A stretch of DNA of 64,000 nucleotides from Methylomonas sp. UP202 (GTDB lineage: Bacteria > Pseudomonadota > Gammaproteobacteria > Methylococcales > Methylomonadaceae): the NCBI RefSeq assembly GCF_029910655.1, contig NZ_CP123897.1, forward strand, positions 2,655,547-2,719,546, in the 5' to 3' direction. Every line of letters starts with the position of its first letter. The first letter of the stretch is position 1. Position numbers and translations under genes: made by a program. Shown here one piece after another: positions 47,801-55,623 of this stretch. The notes beneath the pieces were generated by a model, which was not told the DNA's origin, searched no databases, and saw only the letters and a program-made list of their open reading frames with translations.

Positions 47801-50589
47801 ACATAAGCCGCCACGATCAGTGCCGCAGCATCCTGAGGGCTGCGCAAGCCCAGCGCGGTTTTGACGTCGCTGTGCTTGTTCAAGCGAATGTTGTAGCCGT
47901 GATTCCAACCCTTACCCAGCCCGGCCGGGTCCTGGTTGACTTGCTGGCTGTTGTAACTGCGGGCAAAGCTTAAACCGCGAGGACCGCTGCCGCCCAGGCT
48001 GAGATCGACGGCTTGGTTGAGATAGGCGCCGCTGCCCAGATCGACCGGGTCGACACCTTTGGGAGTGGAGACGTTGCCGGATGGCAATTGCAACGGGGCG
48101 TAGTAATTTTGGGCGACAGGCGTATTGATGGGCCCGACAAAGGAGCCAAAGCCGCCGTTCAGGCCGCCGCCGATGATCATGCCCTGACTGCGTTGGTTGC
48201 CATTGACCCGATAGTCGATGTAACCGTAGCCGTGCCAACTGTTTAGGGTGACTTGGCCGTTTTGCGGCAAAACCAGCGTGGCCCCGGCGTTGAGGGCGGG
48301 AATCAGGTTATTGTTGATATCGCTGCTGCTATAGCCGGTCAATTGACTTTGAATCGTTCCGAAGTTACCCAAATTGGCCAACAAGAATTTCTGGCCGTTT
48401 TGGTTGTTCAGATTGAAGATTTTGACGGTGGACATCGCCGGCTGACTGGCGCCTTGCAATTGCTCCAGGACCGCGTGTTCCATGGCGCTGGCGATCAAGC
48501 CCGAACTCTGGAAGGTACCTTCGCCGGCAGACGCGCTCTGCGGCAGGGTGGACACGAACTGGGCTCTGACATCGACGAAATAACCGGCTTCCTGACCGAC
48601 GATACCGAAGCGGTGATGGCGGATGGCGCGGTTATCGCTCAAGGTGTTTAGTAGGTCGTCAGCCAGTTGGGTTTGCTGCATCCAGCTTTGGCCGAAGATA
48701 TTGAGGGTTTCGCTGACGACTTCGCGGGATGTGTTGGCCGCGCCTTGCAGGGTTAGTTGGTCGAGATAGTGCTGCCGCTCCGCTAACAGACTGCTGTCGC
48801 GGTCGCCGCCGAAGGCCGAGGCCAGTACGTAAGACCCGGTGCGTTTCAGCGTGAACGTGGCGCATTGATCGCCGTATTTGGCGCCGGTAAAGCAGGGATT
48901 GCCGACCGTGGCACTGTAGGGGTGATCTATGCTCAACGTCAGACTGGTCAAATTGCCCGACGGCGTGCCTTCCGACAACAGCAGGGTATCGTCGAGATAG
49001 AGTTGCGCCACCGGCGTGCTTTGCACAGCTCCGGTCAAAGCCACGGTTTGAGTGCCGATGGTGCTACCCTGGTAGCTGAAAGTGAGGGTCAAGGTAGCGT
49101 TTTTGCGGCCGGCCGCCTGACCAGTGCCGGTGAATTTGACTTTGACCGGGACGCTGCCGTTATTGGCCGGAATGTTCTGGGTGCCGCCGCCGGACACGAA
49201 TTGAAACGCGCTGGCATTCGTACCGCTGATCGTGCTGGTGACCTGGATCACGACACTGTTGGGGTTGCCGGGATTCCAGGTAAAGGTCGGGCCATCCTGA
49301 CCGGGATTAACGGTGCCGAAATCCGTGGCGCCCGCAGGCGGCGGATCGATGGGTGTGCTGTCGCCGACATAACTGATGCTGAGTTTTTTGCCGGCGATTT
49401 GCGGAATGTTCAGTGTCGTGTCGATTGCACCGTGTTGCAGGCGCACGGTATGGATGAAGCCGGCGGGAATCTCGGCCCAGGCAGTTTGCGTGGGCGTGCC
49501 GGCAAACGGCAAGGCCGCCGGCAAACTGTTGCTTTCATCCGGAACGATACTTAAGCCGCCGATGATGTCGCGCACAAAGGCATTGGGGTAATTTTGTTTG
49601 AGCTGGCTGACAAGCTGAGTCGTCAAGTCGTTCAGCTCGGCATTCAAATTGGCGGTATTCAGGCTTTGGACCGAATCGGTGCCCAGCAAGCCGCCGGCCG
49701 CATTCAATAAGGCGGTTTTATCGTAACCCATCGCGGTAGCCAGATTGATGCCGCTCTGTTTGCTGCTGGATTTAAAAGCCGGGTCCAGCGCCACGTTGGT
49801 GGCGTTGATATTCGCCACGACCCAAACCCGATCCAGAGTCACGCTGGTACCATTCACGATAGTCGCCGGAATGCCGCCCGAGCCAATGATATTGCCGATA
49901 CGGGTGGCATCAGCATCGGTACCCAGCCAATGCGCCATGTCATTATTATTGGCTGCTGAAAGGGGAATGCTCATGCTGCCGTATTGGTAATTCGCGGTAT
50001 AACCCGCTGCCCGCAGCAATTCCACCAGCACGGCTGCTTGATCGAAGTCGTTGCCGCTGCGTTCTTTCAAGGTCAGATACGGGCCTTTCAAGGCACCGTA
50101 ATACGGGACGTAAACAAAGTAATTGCGGACGAACTGGTAAATGCGGCGTGGATCGTTTTCCAACGCGGCCGCCAATTGGCTAAATTCGGTGGCGGCAGGC
50201 ACCAGCGCGGCGGCGGTCAGGGTTTCCGTTGCCGCCAGGGTTGCCGAGGCTTTGGCTGCGGTAGTCATCGCTTGCCGGTTTTGCTTCGCTGTTTGCTGGT
50301 CACGCTGTTGAGTCAACGCCTGTTCGCGTTGCTCGATGACGGCCTGAGCCGCTTCGGGAGACACTGGTTCCGCAGTCTGGTTGACCCAGCCAGCAGGGGA
50401 TGTATGCACCGGTACCGGCGCGCGTTGCTCGACGACGGCCTGCGCCACGGCAGGCAATACCCATTTCGTTGGGCCTGTGTCGGTAGGGGCCGCCAAGACC
50501 GAAACCGCAAAACCCATCAGGCAGATCAACAACAGATGTGAAACAAATGGGCGCGCGCAAGCACCCGAATTCCTTGGCATGTTCATCAC
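44875..50589 (-). CDS. Giant Sec-exported Rhs/YD-repeat protein
   Basis: 1904 residues. Start GTG at 50589 or ATG at 50586; AAGGAG lies in the end of the gene before. Signal peptide (about 15-34, SHLLLICLMGFAVSVLAA). A transglutaminase-like domain at about 145-270 has kept its fold (DFDQAAVLVELLRAAGYTAN ... NVALDPAF) but lacks the catalytic Cys and His. An Ig-like beta domain follows at about 410-520, then the Rhs entry (VDLGSGAYLNQAVDLSLGG), YD repeats to about 1715, Rhs core LYYMRARYYD ... GRFISEDPIG ... DPSGL (ending 1763), and a 141-residue glycine-rich variable tip of unknown activity. Second gene of the exosortase unit, one base after the IPTL-CTERM gene. The tip and the next gene are AT-rich. 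Confidence 0.93.
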   Translation of the reverse strand: MMNMPRNSGACARPFVSHLLLICLMGFAVSVLAAPTDTGPTKWVLPAVAQAVVEQRAPVPVHTSPAGWVNQTAEPVSPEAAQAVIEQREQALTQQRDQQTAKQNRQAMTTAAKASATLAATETLTAAALVPAATEFSQLAAALENDPRRIYQFVRNYFVYVPYYGALKGPYLTLKERSGNDFDQAAVLVELLRAAGYTANYQYGSMSIPLSAANNNDMAHWLGTDADATRIGNIIGSGGIPATIVNGTSVTLDRVWVVANINATNVALDPAFKSSSKQSGINLATAMGYDKTALLNAAGGLLGTDSVQSLNTANLNAELNDLTTQLVSQLKQNYPNAFVRDIIGGLSIVPDESNSLPAALPFAGTPTQTAWAEIPAGFIHTVRLQHGAIDTTLNIPQIAGKKLSISYVGDSTPIDPPPAGATDFGTVNPGQDGPTFTWNPGNPNSVVIQVTSTISGTNASAFQFVSGGGTQNIPANNGSVPVKVKFTGTGQAAGRKNATLTLTFSYQGSTIGTQTVALTGAVQSTPVAQLYLDDTLLLSEGTPSGNLTSLTLSIDHPYSATVGNPCFTGAKYGDQCATFTLKRTGSYVLASAFGGDRDSSLLAERQHYLDQLTLQGAANTSREVVSETLNIFGQSWMQQTQLADDLLNTLSDNRAIRHHRFGIVGQEAGYFVDVRAQFVSTLPQSASAGEGTFQSSGLIASAMEHAVLEQLQGASQPAMSTVKIFNLNNQNGQKFLLANLGNFGTIQSQLTGYSSSDINNNLIPALNAGATLVLPQNGQVTLNSWHGYGYIDYRVNGNQRSQGMIIGGGLNGGFGSFVGPINTPVAQNYYAPLQLPSGNVSTPKGVDPVDLGSGAYLNQAVDLSLGGSGPRGLSFARSYNSQQVNQDPAGLGKGWNHGYNIRLNKHSDVKTALGLRSPQDAAALIVAAYVSRDLMSPTQPALKDWVVGALVAQWATDQLQDKAISVQLGDRALSYRQLPDGSFVAPPGVTTQLIKNANGTYKLSERFGTVLAFDASNRIQSLTDIDGNALSFTYTSDLLTQVKDAYNRTLTLSYTAGKLTQVADNQGRNVTYSYTGNDLTGFHDPENKVWQYGYDANHQILSVTDPVNQTIVSNVYDDHQRVTQQTAPRETGSALYKLHYTGLSSSDEDPAGHRTTYYYDPTGRTIAVENALGQIAKTQYDGQGHVIQTTDPLGHATQISYDANHNPTQSLNALNQATSFSYDAQLRLTQVSDALNHASQIDYDAEHHPVAARNALNQQTATAYTAAGLVQSRTDARNTATVYTYDANGHPATAKTAAHPQVATQYDGIGRLTSLTDQAGAVTQFSYDKRGLLLTRTDPLGKLNSSTYDNAGRLISHTDRNAATVTSSYTASGKLNQIVYPGNSTVNFDYNNLDRLTTMTDPTGTTANSYDAAGRLIGTTDPNGFNVQYQYDAAGNLTQLTYPGNKTVGYGYDALNRLSSVTINWLNKTETYSYDAAGRLTQASRFNASLTQYGYDNADRLTSLSHTAGTPTPTTLASYAYTLDANGNRTQAVVTEAKLPEQLINASNSYTYNTQKNRLTNQNSTALSYDFEGQLKTQGATNYAYDYAHRLISQGNQSYVYDGIGNRIKATRNGTVTKYIYDAAGNLLAEANASNVISKYYIHGKGLTALVDAATGQLYVYHFDGTGHTVALTNANQQTVNTYAYDPYGKLMAKAETIQQPFQYAGQVGIMAEGNNLYYMRARYYDANLGRFISEDPIGHNGGLNLYVYVGGNPIMAVDPSGLLTATVGATLRIPGWAGYLIPNFIGQGAGAGFAIQLTNSAGKIAPDLGLYWNGQAGGEDYGIGRGAINLGLQAGSISDLSGRGADISAHWGMVGATVNLNEKNEFSGGSLDIGLGYNIGGAGSIGGSWSLGGGLSASNSVRK

Positions 50590-50590
50590 G

Positions 50591-51190
50591 TTACACTCCT
50601 TGTTTTTTAGTTTGTCGGGCCAGCATCAGCCCTAATGCCAACGCCATGAAGATCAAGCCCCATTCCGGAACGGCCGGTACCGCTACACTGGTATTGGGCG
50701 GCTGCAGCGGATTGGAGTTGGCTTGATATTCCGCCAAGTTGGTGATGCCGTCGCCGTCGGCATCCAGTCCGGCATCGCCCGGACTCAGTGGATTGAGTCC
50801 GTATTGAATTTCCCATACATCCGGCATACCGTCGTTATCGTCGTCCGGGTCGGCAAAATTGGCCAGCAGATCACCGTCGGTATCGGGGCTGTTGCTGACG
50901 CCTTGTGTGGCGAAATTACCGGCCACATCGTATTGGTAGCCAACCACCGGACCGTCATTGCGGGTTACCGTCTGTAGCCGGTTCAGGTCGTCGTAGCTGT
51001 AGTCGATGGTGACGGCTGCTGTTGCAGGCATGGTAAATCCGGACATCAATCCCAAGCAGAACAACAATCCAGGATTTAGTAGGCGAATATAGCTTTTTGG
51101 GCTGCCGCTCAAAACCGACTGGGTCGATAAGGGAGTCACTGAAATTCTAGGTGGCTGTGTTCGTCGAGCGAATGTGTCGAGAAACTTCAT
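50591..51190 (-). CDS. IPTL-CTERM-like sorted protein with YD pair and TSP3 repeats
   Basis: 199 residues. Long signal region (to about 60), then one YD pair ([24 protein letters not shown]), then thrombospondin type 3-like calcium loops ([39 protein letters not shown]), then a sorting tail [20 protein letters not shown] ending in RQTKKQ. The tail follows the IPTLxxWG-helix-basic pattern, with VPAV in place of IPTL. Very likely the substrate of XrtH in this unit and left at the cell surface. Its stop is one base from the start of the giant Rhs gene, so both are made together. AGGA site before the ATG. Confidence 0.85.
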   Translation of the reverse strand: MKFLDTFARRTQPPRISVTPLSTQSVLSGSPKSYIRLLNPGLLFCLGLMSGFTMPATAAVTIDYSYDDLNRLQTVTRNDGPVVGYQYDVAGNFATQGVSNSPDTDGDLLANFADPDDDNDGMPDVWEIQYGLNPLSPGDAGLDADGDGITNLAEYQANSNPLQPPNTSVAVPAVPEWGLIFMALALGLMLARQTKKQGV

Positions 51191-51425
51191 GAGTTATCCT
51201 GTTACTTTTGCGATAGTCTGGTTTGAAAGCGGCTGTCTGAGTGTTTGCTGCAGGGCAGTTCAACCAGGTTGAGTGTGGCCGTGGCATCAGCGAAAGTTCG
51301 CCAACGGTTGGCTTATCTCGAATATTTTCAATGCTGGACGCCAATATCTGTTTAACATACCGAATCACGAGATTTCGATAAAAAAATCTACATCATCATT
51401 GTGACAACTGTATTAATGCCCCAAC

Positions 51426-51498
51426 AATGTCATCGGTCGACGCAAGTTGTTAAGGCCATTGATGAGGGATTGTTGGCGAAAAAATGTAATCGGTAGAC
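51426..51498. repeat. Direct repeats in the divergent region by the recombinase
   Basis: AATGTCATCGGTCGAC (51426-51441) and AATGTAATCGGTAGAC (51483-51498) match at 14 of 16 bases, 57 bases apart. They lie between the divergent Rhs unit and the short recombinase gene and could be recombinase binding or exchange sites. The rest of the 364-base gap (51191-51554) shows no gene. Confidence 0.55.
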
Positions 51499-51554
51499 AT
51501 TTGCTTAAAAGCCAAAATGAGAACTCCTTTCATCTAAATGTTTTGGAGTTTGTC

Positions 51555-52181
51555 ATGAATGATTCAATTACAAGCAATAAACACGGTATTCCTTGGAATA
51601 AAGGGAAACTAGTCGGCCAGAAATATCCGCTGAAATTGAAGGAAATATGGGCAATACGGATTCGCTTGCAACTGGCCCATCAAGTCAAGGAGCTAGCTCT
51701 GTTTAACTTGGCTATTGACAGCAAATTGCGTGGCTGTGATTTGGTCCGGTTGAAAGTAAGCGATGTTTCGCAGGCAAGCCGGTTACTGACGCGAGCTATT
51801 GTCATGCAGCAAAAGACACACCGACCGGTTCAGTTTGAGATAACCGAACAGACGAGAGATTCGTTGGCAGATTGGATTGCACAAGCTCAATTACGGCCAG
51901 ATCAATATTTGTTCCCCAGTCGTATCCATCGTTCTCTCCATATTTCGACTCGGCAATATGCGCGCATAGTCGAACGTTGGGTGACATCAATAGGCCTTGA
52001 TCCATCCGGCTATGGAACCCATACCATGCGTCGAACAAAAGCAACCCTCATTTATAGACGAACCAAAAACCTGCGAGCTGTGCAGTTATTACTCGGCCAT
52101 ACGAAATTAGAAAGCACGGTTCGATATCTAGGTATTGAGGTAGATGACGCCCTGGAGCTTTCAGAGCAAACTGAAGTTTAG
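51555..52181 (+). CDS. Short tyrosine recombinase (catalytic domain only)
   Basis: 208 residues from the ATG at 51555, chosen for its GGAG site; 36 upstream codons are open. All catalytic residues of tyrosine recombinases are present: Arg (KLRGCDLVRLKV), Lys (QQKTHRPV), His-x-x-Arg (GTHTMRRTKA), His (LLLGHTKLESTVRYLGI) and the Tyr in the same block. The N-terminal SAM-like core-binding domain of XerC/D is missing, so it has the size of the FimB/FimE invertases (about 200 residues). Divergent from the exosortase/Rhs unit. AT-rich. May flip or move nearby DNA, or be the residual integrase of the island. A weak hairpin (AACTCC 51522-51527, GGAGTT 51545-51550) could mask its ribosome-binding site. 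Confidence 0.88.
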   Translation: MNDSITSNKHGIPWNKGKLVGQKYPLKLKEIWAIRIRLQLAHQVKELALFNLAIDSKLRGCDLVRLKVSDVSQASRLLTRAIVMQQKTHRPVQFEITEQTRDSLADWIAQAQLRPDQYLFPSRIHRSLHISTRQYARIVERWVTSIGLDPSGYGTHTMRRTKATLIYRRTKNLRAVQLLLGHTKLESTVRYLGIEVDDALELSEQTEV

Positions 52182-52197
52182 GTCTCGGATCATTTGA

Positions 52198-52228
52198 GCG
52201 AGTGACTGCTTTCGAGCAGTTTGCTCGC
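52198..52228 (+). terminator. Hairpin after the recombinase gene
   Basis: GCGAG, CTGCT, loop TTCG, AGCAG, CTCGC with small internal loops (52198-52228), 17 bases after the stop. The TTCG tetraloop is typical of stable hairpins. There is no long T-run. Confidence 0.5.
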
Positions 52229-52556
52229 CCAAACCTAAAACTATAAATTATTCTCTCTGACCGCTTTTGGCCGAACCCAGTCCCCGAACCCAGCGAACCC
52301 GCGCCGTTTCCGCCGGCTTGCCCACTTCACCGCTATGTAACCCTTCGGCCGGATCGGTTCGGGCCTTTCCTCGTAGCAGCTTTCCAGCCCCAACCGATAG
52401 ACCACTGCCCTATCGCGCTTGATGTCCGCCCTACTTCGAGTGTCGGCGTAGCCCATCTACCGCGTGCGGCCGAAACTTTTTACATCCGCCGCTAAGGGTA
52501 CAGATGCAGTCGCGGCGTCTTGGTAATCGATACCGTTCACTTATGGAGAATGCACG
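52229..52556. other. Gap before the third STN receptor
   Basis: About 330 bases. A minus-strand frame at 52241-52456 (71 codons, CYEERPEPIRPKGYIAVKWA) is open, but it looks like the small repeat-derived frames that are scattered in related genomes, so I do not call it a gene. The receptor promoter should lie here; the motif seen before the other two STN receptors is absent. A GGAG site lies 9 bases before the receptor ATG. Confidence 0.4.
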
Positions 52557-54971
52557 ATGATTTACCAGGACTCATTGACTCGCGCCGTAGTATTGATTTC
52601 CGCCGTCTCGATACCGGGGATTGCGACCGCCGAGACTACGACGCTGAGCTTCGACATAGCTTCGCAACCGTTGAGCAGCGCATTGATACGGTTTTCGGCG
52701 ATCAGCGGCTTGCAGGTGCTTTACGAAGGTCGGCTCGCCGATCAAATTCAAGCGCCGGCGTTGAAAGGGAGTTTCAGCGCCGAACAGGCCTTGCGCCAAT
52801 TGCTGCAAGGCTCTGGCTTGAGTTTCCGCTTCAGCAACGCCTCGACCGTGACGCTGGATAAAACCCCGGCGGCGCCGGCGCCGCAATCCAACGGCACCGC
52901 GACGATGCCGGCGGTGACGGTGACCGGCCAAGGCGTCTACGACACCGCTTCGCCCTACAACAAGGATTATGCACTGCCGAATGCCACCACCGGCACGAAA
53001 ACCGATACGTTGCAGTTCGATACGCCGGTATCGGTACAAGTGATACCAAAAGCCGTCATCGAAGATCAACAGGCGATCGGCCTGGAAAACGTCTTGAAAA
53101 ACGTCAGCGGCGTGGCGAAAAACTGGGGCTTCGGCGCGGACGCCAACGAAAACATTTATCTGCGCGGCTTTGCCAACGGCATCAACAGCGTCGGCAATAT
53201 TTATCGCGACGGCGTGCTGACGCCCAACATGCCGATCTCGCTGGCCAACGCCGAGCGCGTCGAAGTCTTGAAAGGCCCGGCCGCGATGCTATACGGGCGA
53301 GCGCAGCCCGGCGGCCTGGTCAACGTCGTGACCAAACGGCCGCGCGGCGACGCCTATTACTCGCTGCAGCAACAATTCGGCTCCTACGATACCTATCGGA
53401 CACTGCTGGACGCGACCAACAAAATCACCGAAGACGGCGCGCTGGCTTATCGCGTGAATTACGAACATCTGGACAGCAATTCGTTCCGGACCAACATCTA
53501 CAATCAACGCGACTTTCTGGCACCCAGCCTGACCTGGCATATCACCGATAAAACCCAGCTTGATCTGGACTTTATCTACCAGGACAGCCGCAGCATCGCC
53601 GACTCCGGCATCCCCTACGATCAGCAACTGTCCGGCGCGATTCCCGGCAAGATTCCGTTGAGTTTCAACGGCAACGAGCCAACCGACTACAGCAACAAGC
53701 GCTCCTACCAGCAAGGTATTACGCTGACCCATGCTTTCACCGACGACTGGAAGGTGCGGGCCAAGTTTTCCGCGCTGGTGCAAGACAGCGCCGCCGCGCA
53801 AACGCCGTCGAACGAAACGACCAACGGTTCCGGCGATATTGCCAGGGGCTTTTTGAAGAACGCCACGGATTTCGATAACAAATACGGCACGATAGACATC
53901 ACCGGCCGGTTCGCGACCGGACCGATACAACACAACGTGTTGCTCGGCGCCGATTATTACAACTCGACCGATAAACACTTCAGCAGCCCTTACCGAACCG
54001 CGGTGCCGACCATCAACGTGTTCGACCCGCAATACGGTTTTACCGGCTTTCTGAACGATCCGCTAAGGCTGGGTAATATCGAACATAACGAGTGGTACGG
54101 CATTTATCTGCAGGACCAGTTGGCTTGGAACGATACTTGGCATTTATTGCTCGGCGGCCGCTTCGACAACGCCACCTACCGCAATAGTTTCGGGGACAAG
54201 ACCGACGACGATTATTTCAGCCCGCGGATCGGTTTGATGTACCACCCGCTGGATTGGCTGGGCGTTTACGTCAACTTCGTCAAAGGCTTTAACGCATTCA
54301 ACAGCGGCACTGCGTTAAACGGTTCGTCCTACGATCCCGAGCAATCCCGCGAAATGGAATTCGGCATGAAAGGAAACTGGTGGAGCGGCAAATTGCAAGC
54401 CAATCTGGCCTTCTTCGAACTGACCAAGAAGAACGTCAAATCGCCGTTGCCGGCCCCGCTCAGCGATTATTTCGTCACGATAGGCGCGCAGCGCAGTCGC
54501 GGCATCGAGTTCGATTTGCAAGGCCAATTGACCGACGCCTGGAACGTCATCGCCACCTATACCTACATCGGCGCGGTGGTCACCAAAGGCTTGACCGGCG
54601 ACTTCACTGGGGTCGGCGGCACCGGCGACCGCTTGGAAAACATTCCGCGCAACACCGCCAGTTTGTGGTCGACTTACGATTTCAGCCACCTGGGCGCGGC
54701 AGGCTTGAGCGCCGGCGCCGGCGTATATTTGGTTGACAGCCGCGAAGGCAACGTCAACAACAGCTACGAAATCCCCGGCTATACCCGCGTCGATTCGATG
54801 CTGCGCTACCGGCGCAAGATCGGCCCGTCCAACGTGACCTTCCAATTCAACGTCGAGAATCTGCTGGATAAGGAATACATCGCCTCGGCCAACGGCTATA
54901 GCCAATTCATCCACCAGGCGATGCCCGGCGCGCCCAGGACGTTTTTAGGTTCGGTGAAAGTGGAGTTTTAG
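52557..54971 (+). CDS. STN-type TonB-dependent receptor, third copy
   Basis: Outer-membrane receptor, 804 residues. Signal peptide to about residue 24, STN domain at about 25-100 (TTLSFDIASQPLSSALIRFS, ALRQLLQGSGLSFRF), plug at about 140-245 (AERVEVLKGPAAMLYGRAQP), barrel ending in KVEF. Similar in length and architecture to the receptors at 24562 and 28801. It carries an STN domain, so it should signal through a FecR, yet no fecI-fecR lies beside it. The plus-strand pair at 40088-41627, 10.9 kb upstream, points towards it and has no receptor of its own. Confidence 0.94.
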   Translation: MIYQDSLTRAVVLISAVSIPGIATAETTTLSFDIASQPLSSALIRFSAISGLQVLYEGRLADQIQAPALKGSFSAEQALRQLLQGSGLSFRFSNASTVTLDKTPAAPAPQSNGTATMPAVTVTGQGVYDTASPYNKDYALPNATTGTKTDTLQFDTPVSVQVIPKAVIEDQQAIGLENVLKNVSGVAKNWGFGADANENIYLRGFANGINSVGNIYRDGVLTPNMPISLANAERVEVLKGPAAMLYGRAQPGGLVNVVTKRPRGDAYYSLQQQFGSYDTYRTLLDATNKITEDGALAYRVNYEHLDSNSFRTNIYNQRDFLAPSLTWHITDKTQLDLDFIYQDSRSIADSGIPYDQQLSGAIPGKIPLSFNGNEPTDYSNKRSYQQGITLTHAFTDDWKVRAKFSALVQDSAAAQTPSNETTNGSGDIARGFLKNATDFDNKYGTIDITGRFATGPIQHNVLLGADYYNSTDKHFSSPYRTAVPTINVFDPQYGFTGFLNDPLRLGNIEHNEWYGIYLQDQLAWNDTWHLLLGGRFDNATYRNSFGDKTDDDYFSPRIGLMYHPLDWLGVYVNFVKGFNAFNSGTALNGSSYDPEQSREMEFGMKGNWWSGKLQANLAFFELTKKNVKSPLPAPLSDYFVTIGAQRSRGIEFDLQGQLTDAWNVIATYTYIGAVVTKGLTGDFTGVGGTGDRLENIPRNTASLWSTYDFSHLGAAGLSAGAGVYLVDSREGNVNNSYEIPGYTRVDSMLRYRRKIGPSNVTFQFNVENLLDKEYIASANGYSQFIHQAMPGAPRTFLGSVKVEF

Positions 54972-54992
54972 CGCGAAGCGTTTTCTACAAAG

Positions 54993-55024
54993 CTCGGGCC
55001 GGGTGCCACGTTACCCTGCCCGAG
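54993..55024 (+). terminator. Twelve-base stem after the receptor gene
   Basis: CTCGGGCCGGGT (54993-55004) pairs with ACCCTGCCCGAG (55013-55024) at 11 of 12 positions over an eight-base loop, 21 bases after the stop. Weak T content downstream. Confidence 0.55.
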
Positions 55025-55135
55025 TTGCGGCTCGTCGCGGCCCTTCATCGACCAATGCGTTTCGATACCGTCGCATTCTTATATCGTCCTTTCAATGCAT
55101 ACGGACACAATCCGATTCTGTTCAGGGTTAAATTG

Positions 55136-55336
55136 ATGTCCACACCATCAGCTCCCAATAGCCTACGCCCGAAGGCCGTCAAAATTCCCGCCTTAAATTA
55201 CAGCGACTTATCCGAAAAACAACTCAGCCGCATTATTCTATATCGCTCGGCAAAAGACCAATTCATCAAGCGATTTTACATCTTCTTTACAAGCGAACTA
55301 TTAACTTTTACGATCTTTTTATTCGTGTTTCGGTAA
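55136..55336 (+). CDS. Small hypothetical protein with C-terminal membrane helix
   Basis: 66 residues; ATG at 55136 with an AGGG site. Polar N-half (SLRPKAVKIPALNYSDLSEK) and a hydrophobic end (FFTSELLTFTIFLFVF). Not recognised; AT-rich compared with flanking genes. Coding status moderate only. Confidence 0.4.
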   Translation: MSTPSAPNSLRPKAVKIPALNYSDLSEKQLSRIILYRSAKDQFIKRFYIFFTSELLTFTIFLFVFR

Positions 55337-55437
55337 CTTAAGCCATAGGCCATCAAGGACGGCTGAATGATCGGTGAAGGGATGGGGTTAACGGCTATCG
55401 AGTATTTATCGATAGCGACAGTCCTTTTGGGGGCAAA

Positions 55438-55623
55438 ATGCGCAAATCGAAGAATTTAACTAGAGATATTTTTACCGCGATTACCTTTACGGCGGGAATG
55501 TTTGTATTTATGTCCGGCGAATTTATTCTATCTACCGTATTATTTTGCTTGGCGAGCATTTCCAGTAATCTCGACTCAGATGCTAGGACCGGATTTAACG
55601 ATCGTCGAGCGAAACATCGTTAA
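55438..55623 (+). CDS. Small hypothetical membrane protein
   Basis: 61 residues; ATG at 55438 with a GGGGG stretch five bases before. One or two hydrophobic helices (IFTAITFTAGMFVFMSGEFI, LSTVLFCLASI). Not recognised; stands between the receptor and the kdp leader. Confidence 0.4.
   Translation: MRKSKNLTRDIFTAITFTAGMFVFMSGEFILSTVLFCLASISSNLDSDARTGFNDRRAKHR

Noticed and set aside
52241..52456. 71-codon minus-strand gene
   Set aside because: Looks like a repeat-derived frame rather than a gene: no ribosome-binding site, no domain, very basic product.
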